Shown piece after piece: positions 18,831 through 32,806 of a stretch of 64,000 bases of DNA. The notes beneath the pieces were generated by a model. It was not told where the DNA came from, ran no database searches, and worked only from the letters and a program-made list of their open reading frames with translations. Position numbers and translations under genes: made by a program. The stretch is from Salinivibrio kushneri (GTDB lineage: Bacteria; Pseudomonadota; Gammaproteobacteria; Enterobacterales; Vibrionaceae): positions 2,009,001 to 2,073,000 of the forward strand of contig NZ_CP040021.1 in NCBI RefSeq assembly GCF_005280275.1. Reading direction: 5' to 3'. Every line of letters begins with the position of its first letter. Within the stretch, counting starts at the first letter, position 1.

Positions 18831-19430
18831 ATGATTTTGAGTCATTTACTAGGGTTATATACCCATCCCAAAAAGGAATGGAAAGCGATTGGCGAGCGCC
18901 ACGAGGCCGCTTCGAACAGCATTGGTCACGCGTTGTTACTCGCGTTAATCCCGCCTGTTTGTGCCTACTACGCGAGCGTCCACATTGGTTGGCAAATCGG
19001 CGCGGGGGATCCCATCTTTATGACCCCGCAAAGCGCCCTGTTCATTGCCAGTGCCATGTATCTTGCTTTGTTGGGTGGTGTCGCGGCGTTGGCCTATCTC
19101 ACATTATGGATGAGTCGTACGTTCGGTTCCGCTCCGACTTACACCCAGTGTCTTGAACTGGCAGCCTATACCGCAACGCCCATCTTTATGGTGGGACTCG
19201 CCACGCTTTACCCAGTGGTGTGGTTTGTGATGATCGTCGGCTTGATTGGTATTGCCTATTCTGTCTACCTCCTCTACACGGGGGTACCCATATTGATGGA
19301 GATCCCTGAAGAGCGAGGATTCATCTATGCCAGCTCTGTCGTCACTTGCGGGTTAGTATTGCTGGTCGCGATTCTGGCTGCCTCAGTCATCCTGTGGAAT
19401 GTCGGCATGGGGCCTGTCTTTACCCATTAG
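18831..19430 (+). CDS. Yip1-family inner membrane protein
   Basis: This 199-residue protein is mostly membrane helices. About five hydrophobic segments are visible (near residues 32-54, 70-96, 105-128, 130-150 and 165-190), preceded by the short cytosolic start MILSHLLGLYTHPKKEWKAI. This fits the bacterial branch of the Yip1 domain family, whose function is not established. The open frame extends 189 bases upstream, but that part is charged, lacks hydrophobic character and precedes a better ATG at 18831. The gene stands alone, facing purF across a bidirectional terminator. Confidence 0.75.
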   Translation: MILSHLLGLYTHPKKEWKAIGERHEAASNSIGHALLLALIPPVCAYYASVHIGWQIGAGDPIFMTPQSALFIASAMYLALLGGVAALAYLTLWMSRTFGSAPTYTQCLELAAYTATPIFMVGLATLYPVVWFVMIVGLIGIAYSVYLLYTGVPILMEIPEERGFIYASSVVTCGLVLLVAILAASVILWNVGMGPVFTH

Positions 19431-19459
19431 TCAACATGGGCGTAGCAGGCTCACAGTGA

Positions 19460-19490
19460 AAAGCGCCGCGATAACTGTCGCGGCGTTTTC
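19460..19490. terminator. Bidirectional terminator between the Yip1 gene and purF
   Basis: The perfect stem CGCCGCGA (19464-19471) and TCGCGGCG (19478-19485) has a 6-base loop. It is followed by TTTT on the plus strand and, after one base, by TTTT on the minus strand. It can serve both convergent genes. Confidence 0.85.
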
Positions 19491-19492
19491 AG

Positions 19493-21007
19493 TTAGTCCT
19501 CGTTATGTATCTCTAAGTTCGCTAGCTCTTGCTGCTGCTCGCGTACCGTTTTCGCATCGTCGTTACGCAAGCTTTGTATATACTCGAGGTAAGCTTGATC
19601 GACATCTTGAGTGACATATTCACCACTGAATACGGATGTCTCAAAGCGCTCAATAGCTGGGTTCGCTTCGCCAACCGCCGCCACCAAGTCAGACAGATCT
19701 TGGTAGACCAAACCATCTGCACCAATCAGTTGACCAATTTCATCAACTTCACGGCCATGGGCGATCAGCTCGTTGACACTGGGCATGTCGATGCCATAGA
19801 CGTTAGGAAAACGCACTTCGGGAGCGGCTGATGCCATGTACACTTCTTTTGCTCCCGCCTCGCGCGCCATTTCGATAATTTGCTCCGAGGTGGTGCCGCG
19901 GACTATCGAGTCATCGACCAACAAAACGCGCTTGTCTTTAAACTCAGAACGAATGGCATTGAGTTTACGGCGCACCGATTTCCGACGCATTTGTTGCCCA
20001 GGCATAATAAAGGTCCGCCCGACGTAACGGTTTTTGACAAAGCCTTGTCGGTAAGGCTTACCCAGCACTTGGGCAATCTCCAAAGCGATGTCACAGGAGG
20101 TCTCTGGAATCGGGATCACCACATCAATGTCAGCGTCATCCCACTCACGTTGAATTTTAGCCCCCAGTTTTTGGCCCATACGAATACGCGCGCCGTACAC
20201 GGAAACCTTATCGATAAAGGAGTCAGGGCGAGAGAAGTAGACAAATTCAAAGATACAGGGGTTTAAACTCGGCGTATCCGCACATTGACTGGTATGCAGT
20301 TGCCCATCCAGCGTGATATAGATAGCTTCACCGGGTGCCACATCACGGACAAAATCAAACCCGACCGCATCCAACGCCACTGTCTCCGACGCCACCATGT
20401 ATTCAGTGCCCGCCTCCGTATCGCGCTTACCTAAACAGAGTGGCCGAATGCCTTTGGGGTCACGGAACGCGATCACACCATGACCAATGACCATGGCCAC
20501 GACCGCATAAGCCCCCGACACTTGGCGATGCACCGACGCCACCGCGGCAAACATATCGTCAACCGTTAATGGATGCGATGTCGCGGTTGATAACTGGTGG
20601 GCAAGGACGTTAAGCAGGATTTCAGAATCAGAGGTGGTATTAAGGTGACGACGATCTTTCTCGAATAGCGACTGACGCAAGTCTTGGGCATTGGTGAGGT
20701 TGCCATTGTGCGCCAGGGTAATACCGTAAGGCGAGTTGACATAAAACGGCTGCGCTTCTGACGCACTCGAACTCCCCGCGGTTGGATAACGCACATGCCC
20801 AATACCCACTTGGCCTTGTAAGCGCTGCATATGCTTAAGTTGAAACACATCCTTTACCAGACCATTGGCTTTTCTAAGCCGGAAACGATTGTCGTCAATA
20901 GTGACAATCCCGGCTGCATCCTGTCCCCGGTGTTGTAGCACCGTCAGTGCATCATAAATGGACTGATTGACCGGGGTGTTACCAACGATTCCAACAATAC
21001 CACACAT
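19493..21007 (-). CDS. purF: Amidophosphoribosyltransferase PurF
   Basis: This 504-residue enzyme catalyses the first committed step of purine synthesis, from PRPP and glutamine to phosphoribosylamine. The N-terminus MCGIVGIVG exposes the catalytic Cys after Met removal, and RGQDAAGI and HVRYPTAG follow in the glutaminase domain. The phosphoribosyltransferase site is [17 protein letters not shown] near residues 365-380. It lies 31 bases after cvpA, in the same operon behind a PurR box. A bidirectional terminator follows. Confidence 0.97.
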   Translation of the reverse strand: MCGIVGIVGNTPVNQSIYDALTVLQHRGQDAAGIVTIDDNRFRLRKANGLVKDVFQLKHMQRLQGQVGIGHVRYPTAGSSSASEAQPFYVNSPYGITLAHNGNLTNAQDLRQSLFEKDRRHLNTTSDSEILLNVLAHQLSTATSHPLTVDDMFAAVASVHRQVSGAYAVVAMVIGHGVIAFRDPKGIRPLCLGKRDTEAGTEYMVASETVALDAVGFDFVRDVAPGEAIYITLDGQLHTSQCADTPSLNPCIFEFVYFSRPDSFIDKVSVYGARIRMGQKLGAKIQREWDDADIDVVIPIPETSCDIALEIAQVLGKPYRQGFVKNRYVGRTFIMPGQQMRRKSVRRKLNAIRSEFKDKRVLLVDDSIVRGTTSEQIIEMAREAGAKEVYMASAAPEVRFPNVYGIDMPSVNELIAHGREVDEIGQLIGADGLVYQDLSDLVAAVGEANPAIERFETSVFSGEYVTQDVDQAYLEYIQSLRNDDAKTVREQQQELANLEIHNED

Positions 21008-21038
21008 GTCAGCGATTCCTTGTTACGCGAATATCATC

Positions 21039-21536
21039 CTAAGATCCGGCGATCTCAGGTAAGAAACTGGAACTGTTCTCGAGATAGTGGAAAAACCATT
21101 CAATCACTACCGCAAAGTTAGGAATAAGTTGCGACTGCCCCCATGCTTGGGTGTGAGCGACCGACGTAAAGGCATCCAGGAAGAAGAGCATCGCGGCAAT
21201 AATGAGTACACCACGCACACTTCCAAACACCATACCCAGCACCCTATCGGTACCAGACAACCCGGTTTTCTCTACCAACTGAGCAATCACATAATTGACC
21301 ACCGCCCCCACGATTAAGGTGGCAATGAACAATAGGGCTATTGCGCTACCATTACGAATAACGGCATCTTCAATATTGGTCAGGTAAACCGCCAGTTGCG
21401 TATAAAACTGACTGGCGATAAAAAACGCACCAAACCATATCACCAATGACAATGCTTCTTTAACAAAGCCTCGAATCACACTAACTAGCGCCGAAAAACC
21501 AATGACGCCAATAATGAGGTAATCAATCCAATTCAT
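21039..21536 (-). CDS. cvpA: CvpA membrane protein (colicin V production family)
   Basis: This 165-residue inner-membrane protein has four hydrophobic segments and matches CvpA throughout (WIDYLIIGVIGFSALVS, RGFVKEALSL, LVEKTGLSGTDRVLGMVFG, SSSFLPE). CvpA is needed for colicin V export and for envelope resistance to bile salts in enterics, but its biochemical role is unclear. I start at ATG 21536, which aligns with family proteins; GTG at 21545 is the alternative. It heads the cvpA-purF unit, with a PurR box about 50 bases upstream. Confidence 0.93.
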   Translation of the reverse strand: MNWIDYLIIGVIGFSALVSVIRGFVKEALSLVIWFGAFFIASQFYTQLAVYLTNIEDAVIRNGSAIALLFIATLIVGAVVNYVIAQLVEKTGLSGTDRVLGMVFGSVRGVLIIAAMLFFLDAFTSVAHTQAWGQSQLIPNFAVVIEWFFHYLENSSSFLPEIAGS

Positions 21537-21583
21537 CGTATTCACTTGCTCGAGACGTGCGCATTCTAACAGAAAAAATGCTC

Positions 21584-21599
21584 ACGCAAACGTTTTCTT
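21584..21599 (-). promoter_or_regulatory. PurR operator of cvpA-purF
   Basis: The sequence ACGCAAACGTTTTCTT matches the PurR consensus ACGCAAACGTTTNCNT at every defined position. It lies about 48 bases before the cvpA start and overlaps the dedD stop codon. The cvpA-purF operon is a classical PurR target in E. coli. Confidence 0.87.
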
Positions 21600-22146
21600 A
21601 TTGGGTGAGTGGGTCAAATTTACGCAATTGACCCTTCAATCCTGTCAAAGATTGCAAATCAGTCAGTTGCGATTCTAACGCCGATTTAGAGACGTGAGGC
21701 CCCACGACCACCTTGGCTAAATCACCCGGTTGGATGGCTTTGGGTAAGATATGTGCTTGGTAGCCTTTTTCGCGTAATTGCTTGACCAAACGTCGGGCGT
21801 TGTCTTGGTTGCGAAAGGTGCCAAGCCGAATCATCCACGCCCCTTCTTGAGCACTGGCTGACGAAGAGGCGGTATCGCTAGACGCCGGTTTAGGCGCAGG
21901 CTCGTTGTCCAATTCGTTTGTCTGACGCTCTTTTACCTTGGTGTCTGGCGCGTCCACCTCAACCACTTGTGGGGCTTTAATCGGTGCTTGGCTCACCTCA
22001 CTATCAAAATCATCCCGTAGTGGGATACTTTCATAGCTCTCTTGATAATGCTCTTTTTTGCCATCAAGCACATCTGGCAGCACTATCACCCCGATAGACA
22101 CCAACACCAAGGTACCCACGATTCTTTTTTGTAACTTACTGGCCAC
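21598..22146 (-). CDS. dedD: Cell-division SPOR-domain protein DedD
   Basis: This 182-residue protein has one N-terminal membrane helix (about residues 7-25, KRIVGTLVLVSIGVIVLPDV), a flexible linker rich in acidic residues, Ser and Pro, and a C-terminal SPOR domain (about 100-180, AWMIRLGTFRNQDNARRLVK). SPOR domains bind denuded septal peptidoglycan, and DedD assists septation. The start is GTG at 22146 behind GGAG at 5 bases. It sits 12 bases after folC, in the order folC-dedD-cvpA-purF. Confidence 0.9.
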   Translation of the reverse strand: MASKLQKRIVGTLVLVSIGVIVLPDVLDGKKEHYQESYESIPLRDDFDSEVSQAPIKAPQVVEVDAPDTKVKERQTNELDNEPAPKPASSDTASSSASAQEGAWMIRLGTFRNQDNARRLVKQLREKGYQAHILPKAIQPGDLAKVVVGPHVSKSALESQLTDLQSLTGLKGQLRKFDPLTQ

Positions 22147-22158
22147 AATGACTCCGTT

Positions 22159-23409
22159 TTAGTTAAGCGCGCTTATTACCTGCCCAACGGTATGAAACGA
22201 CCCAAATACGACCACACAGTCTCGCGCAGGTTCAGCATGTTTTAATGCCTGCTGATAAGCCTCACTGGGTGATGCAAACTGTTGTGATGCCGGCACAGGC
22301 AAGCTGTCGGCGGGTGCACCTCGAGGCACAGATAACGATGCCGGATACCAGTGATCCACGATTCCGTCCAAGCAGGCTAAGGTACCCGCCATGTCTTTAT
22401 CGGACAACATGGCCACCACCGCATGCACGTGTCCGCCGCGTTCCGCTTTGCACTCAGCCAACTTCTCTGCCAAATAAGCGGCCGCGTGCGGATTATGAGC
22501 AACGTCAAACACAGTGTAAGGCGCATTGGCAACAACCTGCATTCGCCCGGGTACCGACACCGAGGCTAACCCGTCAGAGATGTGTGTGTCTGCGATCTCC
22601 AGCTCGGCAACCCCCAAAGCCATCAAGGCAGTGGCGGCATTTTGTAACGGTATTGCCGGGATAGGCAACGCCGTCAGCTCAAACGCCCCTGCCGCCCAAC
22701 ACCAGGTATTATCCGTGAGCGTATATTGATATTGATAGCCCAACTGGTGTAGCTCGGCGCCAATGCTGTCAGCATGTGCAGCCACGCTCGCCGGTGGAGA
22801 GGGCTGACCGCAAACAGCGGGTTTACCTGCTCGGAAAATCCCTGCTTTTTCGTAGCCGATTTGGTTAATGTCATCCCCTAACCAATCACAGTGATCGAGC
22901 GCGAGGCTGGTGATCACCGATACGTCATGCTCCACCACGTTGGTGGCATCGAGGCGTCCACCTAAACCCACTTCTAAAATAACCACGTCCAGCGAATGCT
23001 GCTTGAACAAGTGCAATGCGGCCAAGGTGCCGAACTCGAAAAAGCTCAGGCTCGTGTCACCACGCGCTTGTTCAATTGTCGCGAACGCTTCGCTGTGCGC
23101 GGCATCGTCTAGCCGTTCGCCATTAATGCGCACGCGCTCACTATAGTGAATGAGATGCGGGGAGCTATAGACACCGGTGCGATAACCCGCATGCTGCAAA
23201 ATCGATTCTAGCAGCGCACAGGTTGTGCCTTTACCATTGGTTCCCGCGACGGTAATCACTGTCGGCGCTGGCTTAGTCAGTTGCGCTTTTTCGGCCACTG
23301 CCGCGACGCGTTCAAGGCCAAGATCGATGGCACGGGTATGGATGCTTTCGAGATAAGACAGCCACGTCGTTAAAGAGGACGTGGCTGTTGGGTGTTGTTG
23401 TTCAGACAT
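22159..23409 (-). CDS. folC: Bifunctional folylpolyglutamate / dihydrofolate synthase FolC
   Basis: This 416-residue Mur-ligase-family enzyme adds glutamate to dihydropteroate and tetrahydrofolates. Its P-loop is TVAGTNGKGTTCALLESIL (about residues 52-70). SPHLIHYSERVRING follows and binds substrate, and DVAHNPHAAAYLAEKL marks the C-terminal domain. It lies in the truA-accD-folC-dedD-cvpA-purF run and is transcribed together with dedD. Confidence 0.95.
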   Translation of the reverse strand: MSEQQHPTATSSLTTWLSYLESIHTRAIDLGLERVAAVAEKAQLTKPAPTVITVAGTNGKGTTCALLESILQHAGYRTGVYSSPHLIHYSERVRINGERLDDAAHSEAFATIEQARGDTSLSFFEFGTLAALHLFKQHSLDVVILEVGLGGRLDATNVVEHDVSVITSLALDHCDWLGDDINQIGYEKAGIFRAGKPAVCGQPSPPASVAAHADSIGAELHQLGYQYQYTLTDNTWCWAAGAFELTALPIPAIPLQNAATALMALGVAELEIADTHISDGLASVSVPGRMQVVANAPYTVFDVAHNPHAAAYLAEKLAECKAERGGHVHAVVAMLSDKDMAGTLACLDGIVDHWYPASLSVPRGAPADSLPVPASQQFASPSEAYQQALKHAEPARDCVVVFGSFHTVGQVISALN

Positions 23410-23474
23410 TGGCTTGGTCAGTTACTCCATGATGGGTAAATGATACCAAGGATAGCGCCGTGGGACACGGTCAA

Positions 23475-24401
23475 TTATTGCTCTTGAGAAGGCGGTGCCG
23501 CTTCAGGCTCAAGATCAGGCTTGCCTTGTTCTACATCGACCACCAGTGGTGAGTGACGATTATTCAATTTGGCAAGCAGACCCGCTAAGCGTTGACGCAT
23601 TTCTCGGCGATCGACAATCATGTCAATCGCACCATGCTCAAGCAAAAACTCACTGGTTTGGAAATCTTCAGGAAGATTCTCACGCACGGTCTGTTCAATC
23701 ACTCGGCGCCCCGCGAAACCGATAATCGCTCTAGGCTCGGCCACATTGATATCACCTAACATGGCAAAACTGGCCGTCACGCCACCGTAAGTCGGGTCGG
23801 TTAATACTGAGATAAACGGCAGGTTATGGCGGGAAAGGCGTTCCAATGCGGCACTTGTTTTGGCCATTTGCATCAGTGACATGAGCGCTTCTTGCATACG
23901 CGCACCGCCACTGGCAGAAAAACACACCAAACCGCAGTTATTGTCAATCGCCGCATCCACGGCTTTAACAAAGCGAGCGCCCACAACGGCTCCCATCGAG
24001 CCACCCATAAATTTAAACTCAAAGGCGCAGGCCACCACGGGTACATCAAGCACGCTGCCTTTCATGACCACCAGGGCGTCTTTTTCGCCACTTGCTTTTT
24101 GCGCCGACGCTAAACGATCTTTGTACTTTTTCGAATCGCGAAACTTCAACACATCTTTGGGTTCAAGCTCACTGGCAATCTCTTCACGCCCGTCTTTATC
24201 CAAAAACACGTCGAGCCGGCGGCGTGCTGGCATGCGCATATGGTGTTCACACTTTGGACAGACTTCCAAGTTACGCTCGACATCCGCGTGATAGAGAACT
24301 TGATCACACGACGTGCACTTGGTCCACACGCCCTCTGGAATCGACGCCTTGCGTGATGAACCAATATTACTTTTGGTTAATATTTTTTCTAGCCAGCTCA
24401 T
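23475..24401 (-). CDS. accD: Acetyl-CoA carboxylase carboxyltransferase subunit beta AccD
   Basis: This 308-residue subunit transfers the carboxyl group from biotin to acetyl-CoA, forming malonyl-CoA with AccA. It has the N-terminal zinc ribbon (CTSCDQ and CPKCEH near residues 26-50) and the crotonase-fold signature [21 protein letters not shown]. The start is ATG 24401 (MSWLEKIL) with AAGG upstream; the TTG at 24407 is less likely. The last residues, after the core, are an acidic, Pro-rich tail. truA ends about 170 bases upstream. Confidence 0.96.
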   Translation of the reverse strand: MSWLEKILTKSNIGSSRKASIPEGVWTKCTSCDQVLYHADVERNLEVCPKCEHHMRMPARRRLDVFLDKDGREEIASELEPKDVLKFRDSKKYKDRLASAQKASGEKDALVVMKGSVLDVPVVACAFEFKFMGGSMGAVVGARFVKAVDAAIDNNCGLVCFSASGGARMQEALMSLMQMAKTSAALERLSRHNLPFISVLTDPTYGGVTASFAMLGDINVAEPRAIIGFAGRRVIEQTVRENLPEDFQTSEFLLEHGAIDMIVDRREMRQRLAGLLAKLNNRHSPLVVDVEQGKPDLEPEAAPPSQEQ

Positions 24402-24568
24402 GGACAACCTTTACTTAGTGATAGCTCTCGCGAACGGACAACTATCTTGGATTCGTAACAAATTAGACCGAATTAAATCACAAGTCTGTCAGACTTGGGA
24501 TAAAAAACTGGTACTACCTATTCTTTCTCCGTGCTTTATGAGTACAGCGTACTTGCCGCCACAATCAC

Positions 24569-25354
24569 CTAATCCGGCAAAAACAGGGGGCCAATGGGTG
24601 AACGAGGCAACCCAAATGTTTCGGGGTAGTCCACCTCAACCAGATACAAGCCTTCAGCTTTGGCGGTCGCAGCCGCCTGGGTACGATCTTTTTGTGCCAG
24701 CAACCAAGCCATCCACTCAGGCGGCTGCTCTTGACGACCGACCGTCATTAAGCTCCCCACAATATTGCGAACCATATGATGCACAAACGCATTGGCTTTA
24801 ATATCAATCACGATAAAGCGTTCTTGACGGTTGACCGATAAATGCATCACGTTCCGCCAAGGGGATTTCGATTGACACTGAGCGGCACGGAATGAGGAAA
24901 AATCATTCTCCCCAAGGAGATACTGACCCGCTCGGTGCATTAAGGTTTCATCAAGTTCAGCGTGATAGTGACTGACTCCCTTGGCTAAGATCGCCGGGCG
25001 CAAGGGATGATTATAAATCACATAACGATAGCGTCGCGCGGTCGCACTAAAACGGGCATGAAACTCGTCTGTCACGGGCTTCGCCCATCGCACCGCAATC
25101 GGATCCGGCAAGTTCGCATTGACACCCATGGTCCAAGCTTTTAATGGACGCTGATTATCAGTGTCAAAGTGCACTACCTGTCCTGTTCCATGCACGCCAG
25201 AGTCGGTACGTCCCGCACACTGTACGGCGACAGGGTGATTGGCAACCGTCGATAAAGCACGCTCGAGGTGTTCCTGTACACTGGTGACTTCTCGTTGCCT
25301 CTGCCAACCGTAAAACTGAGCGCCATCATACTCAATGCCTAACGCGAATCTCAT
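24569..25354 (-). CDS. truA: tRNA pseudouridine(38-40) synthase TruA
   Basis: This 261-residue enzyme isomerises U38, U39 and U40 in the anticodon arm of tRNAs. The catalytic aspartate is in [18 protein letters not shown] (about residues 46-63), preceded by [13 protein letters not shown] at the N-terminus. The conserved [14 protein letters not shown] lies near residue 195. It follows hubP on the same strand after a probable terminator, as in Vibrio. Confidence 0.96.
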   Translation of the reverse strand: MRFALGIEYDGAQFYGWQRQREVTSVQEHLERALSTVANHPVAVQCAGRTDSGVHGTGQVVHFDTDNQRPLKAWTMGVNANLPDPIAVRWAKPVTDEFHARFSATARRYRYVIYNHPLRPAILAKGVSHYHAELDETLMHRAGQYLLGENDFSSFRAAQCQSKSPWRNVMHLSVNRQERFIVIDIKANAFVHHMVRNIVGSLMTVGRQEQPPEWMAWLLAQKDRTQAAATAKAEGLYLVEVDYPETFGLPRSPIGPLFLPD

Positions 25355-25458
25355 GCCCTGCCTTCTCGTTACTCGTCAATAAGGCGCCGCATTATACCCA
25401 TAAAGCCCTCGAGTTGCAGGTGAAAAGCGCGTGCTTGGCCATCACTGCCGCCATAAAG

Positions 25459-25487
25459 AAACAGGCAGCATTCGCTACCTGTTTTTT
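25459..25487 (-). terminator. Probable terminator of hubP
   Basis: Arms 25460-25469 and 25474-25483 form a 10-bp stem with one mismatch around ATTC, just after the hubP stop. On the minus strand TTTCTTT follows. The opposite strand carries a better T-run but no gene feeds it. Confidence 0.6.
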
Positions 25488-25489
25488 CA

Positions 25490-30103
<4,614 letters not shown>

Positions 30104-30292
30104 ACCCGCACTCCCTTATGGCAAAAATGGCCTCACTAAATATCTAACTATATCGGAAGCCATGCTAAAAACTGTAGTTTGGTGATATAAAAGTGTGTTG
30201 CGCGATCAAACTGTGGGCGCTCTGCCTCAGTTTTGACTCGATGATAGCATCGTCACACGTCGCGTATCGCCCACCTTTGCAAAATTAATGCC

Positions 30293-30323
30293 TAAAAAAA
30301 TACCCCATCAACGGATGGGGTAT
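30293..30323 (-). terminator. Intrinsic terminator of asd
   Basis: The perfect stem ATACCCCAT (30300-30308) and ATGGGGTAT (30315-30323) with a 6-base loop is followed on the minus strand by TTTTTTT. It lies 64 bases after the asd stop and separates asd from hubP. Confidence 0.92.
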
Positions 30324-30386
30324 CAATCAACCTAGTGTGGTGATGGGCGGGCTATCACGCTCTTTTGTGGGTGCGACGCTTGTTGC

Positions 30387-31400
30387 TTAAAGGTAATCGC
30401 GAACCAATACTTCCGCAATTTGTACCGAGTTAGTCGCGGCCCCTTTACGCACATTGTCTGCTACCACCCAGAGGTTGAGCCCATTAGGGTGGCTAATATC
30501 GTTGCGAATACGCCCCACCAGCACCTTATCTGAGCCAGTGCCTTCTTTCACCTGAGTGGGGTAATCTTCCCCTTCAAAGACCTCGATGTGTTCATGCTGA
30601 CTCAAGATCGCTACCGCTTCCGTTGCGTCAATCGGTTGACGGCACTCAAGGTGCACGGCTTCAGCATGACCGTAAAACACGGGCACGCGCACACAGGTAG
30701 GGTTAACCCCTATCATCTCATCGGCAAGAATTTTCTGGGTTTCCCACACCATTTTCATTTCTTCTTTGGTGTAGCCATTTTCCATAAACTGGTCGATGTG
30801 TGGTAAGCAATTAAAGGCAATTTGCTTGCTGTATAACGCAGGCTCCGCATCTTGGCTGTTAAGCAATTTAACCGTCTGCCCGGCAAGCTCATCAACGCCT
30901 TCTTTCCCTGACCCTGAGACCGATTGGTAGGTAGACACATTTAAACGTTCGATACCCACGGCATCGTAAATAGGTTTTAATGCCACCAGCATTTGGATCG
31001 TCGAGCAATTTGGGTTAGCAATAATATTACGATTACGGAAGTCACCAATTGCGGCTGCGTTCACTTCAGGGACCACCAAGGGCACGTCGAAGTCATAGCG
31101 GAATTGCGACGTGTTATCGATAACGACGACGCCCGCTTCCGCTGCAATCGGCGCCCAATGCGCTGAAGCCTGTGCGCCCGCCGAGAACAAGCCAAGCTGA
31201 ACCTGTGTCCAATCAAATTTGTCGACATTTTGCACACGCAGGCTCTCACCTTTAAAGGTGATGGTTTCACCTGCACTCCGCTCACTGGCGAGGAGGTGTA
31301 GCGTGCCAATGGGGAAATCGCGCTCTTCTAAAATCTCGATCATGGTGCGTCCTACCGCACCGGTTGCGCCCAAAATGGCAACGTCAAATGCTTGTGTCAT
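30387..31400 (-). CDS. asd: Aspartate-semialdehyde dehydrogenase
   Basis: This 337-residue enzyme reduces aspartyl phosphate to aspartate semialdehyde, the branch point to lysine, diaminopimelate, threonine and methionine. It has the NADP-binding start AILGATGAVGRTM, the catalytic cysteine C132 in IIANPNCSTIQM, and FNCLPHIDQFMENGYTKEE. It resembles the second Vibrio Asd type, the form related to Gram-positive Asd and to Usg. The active-site cysteine is present, so it should be active rather than a Usg pseudoenzyme. Its ATG overlaps the pdxB stop (ATGA), so the two are translationally coupled. Confidence 0.93.
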   Translation of the reverse strand: MTQAFDVAILGATGAVGRTMIEILEERDFPIGTLHLLASERSAGETITFKGESLRVQNVDKFDWTQVQLGLFSAGAQASAHWAPIAAEAGVVVIDNTSQFRYDFDVPLVVPEVNAAAIGDFRNRNIIANPNCSTIQMLVALKPIYDAVGIERLNVSTYQSVSGSGKEGVDELAGQTVKLLNSQDAEPALYSKQIAFNCLPHIDQFMENGYTKEEMKMVWETQKILADEMIGVNPTCVRVPVFYGHAEAVHLECRQPIDATEAVAILSQHEHIEVFEGEDYPTQVKEGTGSDKVLVGRIRNDISHPNGLNLWVVADNVRKGAATNSVQIAEVLVRDYL

Positions 31401-32557
31401 GCATGCTCCTCAATACTAAAGCCCAGCTTAGCCAGCGACTGTAACCCGAAATCAGCCTGTCCGGCTACCGTGATCGCACTGTACTCGCGTCGATCCCAGT
31501 AATTTTTCCGTAATTGGTCAAAGGCTGTACGCTGAGCGGGTTTGTCATCACCGGCCTCATGCATGGCCCGACGAAAATCACTGTCATCTCGGCGAATATC
31601 GTAGACCAATTGCGTCAGTGCCATCAGATCACTTTGTTGCCAAGGCTGTGCCAAGGCAACGTGTGGAATCGGCGCGGTGGGCAGCAGCTCACTGGCATGG
31701 GCACGATGAGGCAGGCCCAGGTGTTCACACAGTGCGTTAAAGACCATGGTAGTACCACGGGCTTTGCCTTCCAGACCATAGCCTGCAATATGAGGCGTAG
31801 CAAACGTAAGCTGGTCCATCAGGGCAAGGTCGACCTCGGGCTCCTGTTCATAAACATCCAACACCGCATCAATATCGCCTCGCGCTAACCGCGCTTTAAG
31901 TGCTTGATTATCAACAATCGGCCCCCGAGCGGCGTTTATCAAAATGCTTCCTGACGCGAGCGCATCTAACCGAGCTTGATTCATGAGGTGATAAGTAGGA
32001 TGCGCACCGGTCTTGGTCAAAGGGGTATGGAAAGTGACCACATCCGATTGTGCGATCAGGGTGTCAATGTCCACCATCTCAGTAAGGTTCTCTCGATCCT
32101 GACGGGGGGGATCGCAAAGTAAGGTTTTAATCCCAAGTGCCGCAAGCCGCTCGGACAAGTAGTGCCCCACATGACCCACGCCCACGATACCGACCGTTCG
32201 GTCGGTCAACTTAAAGCCTTGCTGTTGCGCTAACACCAGCAAGGCGCTAATCACGTATTCCGCCACCCCAACCTTGTTACAGCCAGGCGCCGCCGTACCG
32301 TGGATGCCTTGTGCGTGCAAGGCGTTAAAATCAAGATGATCTTCACCCGCGGTGGCTGAACCGACAAAACGCAGACGAGTTGCACCGTCAATCAGAGCAT
32401 GGCTCACTTGCGTGACGCTTCTCACCATTAATGCGTCAGCATCAATCAAATCCGTCGTACGGATTGCGCGCCCGGGTAATGCAACCACCTCACCCAATTG
32501 ACTAAACAAGGTTTGGGCATAAGGCATGTTTTCGTCTACAACAATTTTCACGTTCAA
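31397..32557 (-). CDS. pdxB: Erythronate-4-phosphate dehydrogenase PdxB
   Basis: This 386-residue enzyme oxidises 4-phosphoerythronate in the pathway to pyridoxal 5'-phosphate. It is a D-2-hydroxyacid dehydrogenase family member, with the Rossmann motif VGIVGVGHVGHYLSERL and the catalytic regions LINAARGPIVDNQAL and TFATPHIAGYGLEGKARG. The short C-terminal dimerisation domain typical of PdxB is present. It overlaps asd by four bases, so PLP synthesis and amino-acid synthesis share this transcript. Confidence 0.94.
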   Translation of the reverse strand: MNVKIVVDENMPYAQTLFSQLGEVVALPGRAIRTTDLIDADALMVRSVTQVSHALIDGATRLRFVGSATAGEDHLDFNALHAQGIHGTAAPGCNKVGVAEYVISALLVLAQQQGFKLTDRTVGIVGVGHVGHYLSERLAALGIKTLLCDPPRQDRENLTEMVDIDTLIAQSDVVTFHTPLTKTGAHPTYHLMNQARLDALASGSILINAARGPIVDNQALKARLARGDIDAVLDVYEQEPEVDLALMDQLTFATPHIAGYGLEGKARGTTMVFNALCEHLGLPHRAHASELLPTAPIPHVALAQPWQQSDLMALTQLVYDIRRDDSDFRRAMHEAGDDKPAQRTAFDQLRKNYWDRREYSAITVAGQADFGLQSLAKLGFSIEEHA

Positions 32558-32683
32558 CGTCCTGTGTGAGTCGGTGCATCGCTTATCGGATGCTCAATGC
32601 AAGAAAATCATTGTATCTATCTCACGGTGAGAAAACACCCTTGAACTGAGTGGATAACCCGCTCACCGGGTGGCCTCAAGCAT

Positions 32684-32706
32684 AAAAAAACCCGGCCGAA
32701 GCCGGG
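32684..32706 (-). terminator. Intrinsic terminator of the fabB 3' UTR with UUCG loop
   Basis: On the minus strand CCCGGC-TTCG-GCCGGG is followed by TTTTTTT. The UUCG tetraloop on a G-C stem is exceptionally stable. It ends a 3' untranslated region of about 100 bases after fabB. Confidence 0.93.
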
Positions 32707-32806
32707 TAAATCCAGGACCTGAAAAGACCATTAACGGCTCTCAACGATAATGGTCCGTGTCTGATGGCAGAGCCTCTCTGCATACCTGGAAAAAGGGGCG
32801 ATTGTA
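32684..32806 (-). ncRNA. Candidate 3' UTR-derived small RNA of fabB (FarS-like)
   Basis: The 123 bases after the fabB stop hold no gene but include a second possible stem around 32728-32763 (GGTC and GACC, ATTA and TAAT elements) before the strong terminator hairpin. In V. cholerae the fabB 3' UTR is cut by RNase E to release FarS, an sRNA that represses fadE genes. I cannot recall the FarS sequence well enough to align it, so this is an inference from position, length and terminator. Confidence 0.45.

Noticed and set aside
30387-31400. Usg-type inactive paralogue instead of active Asd
   Set aside because: The catalytic cysteine C132 and the surrounding NPNCSTIQM motif are intact, so the protein should be an active dehydrogenase.
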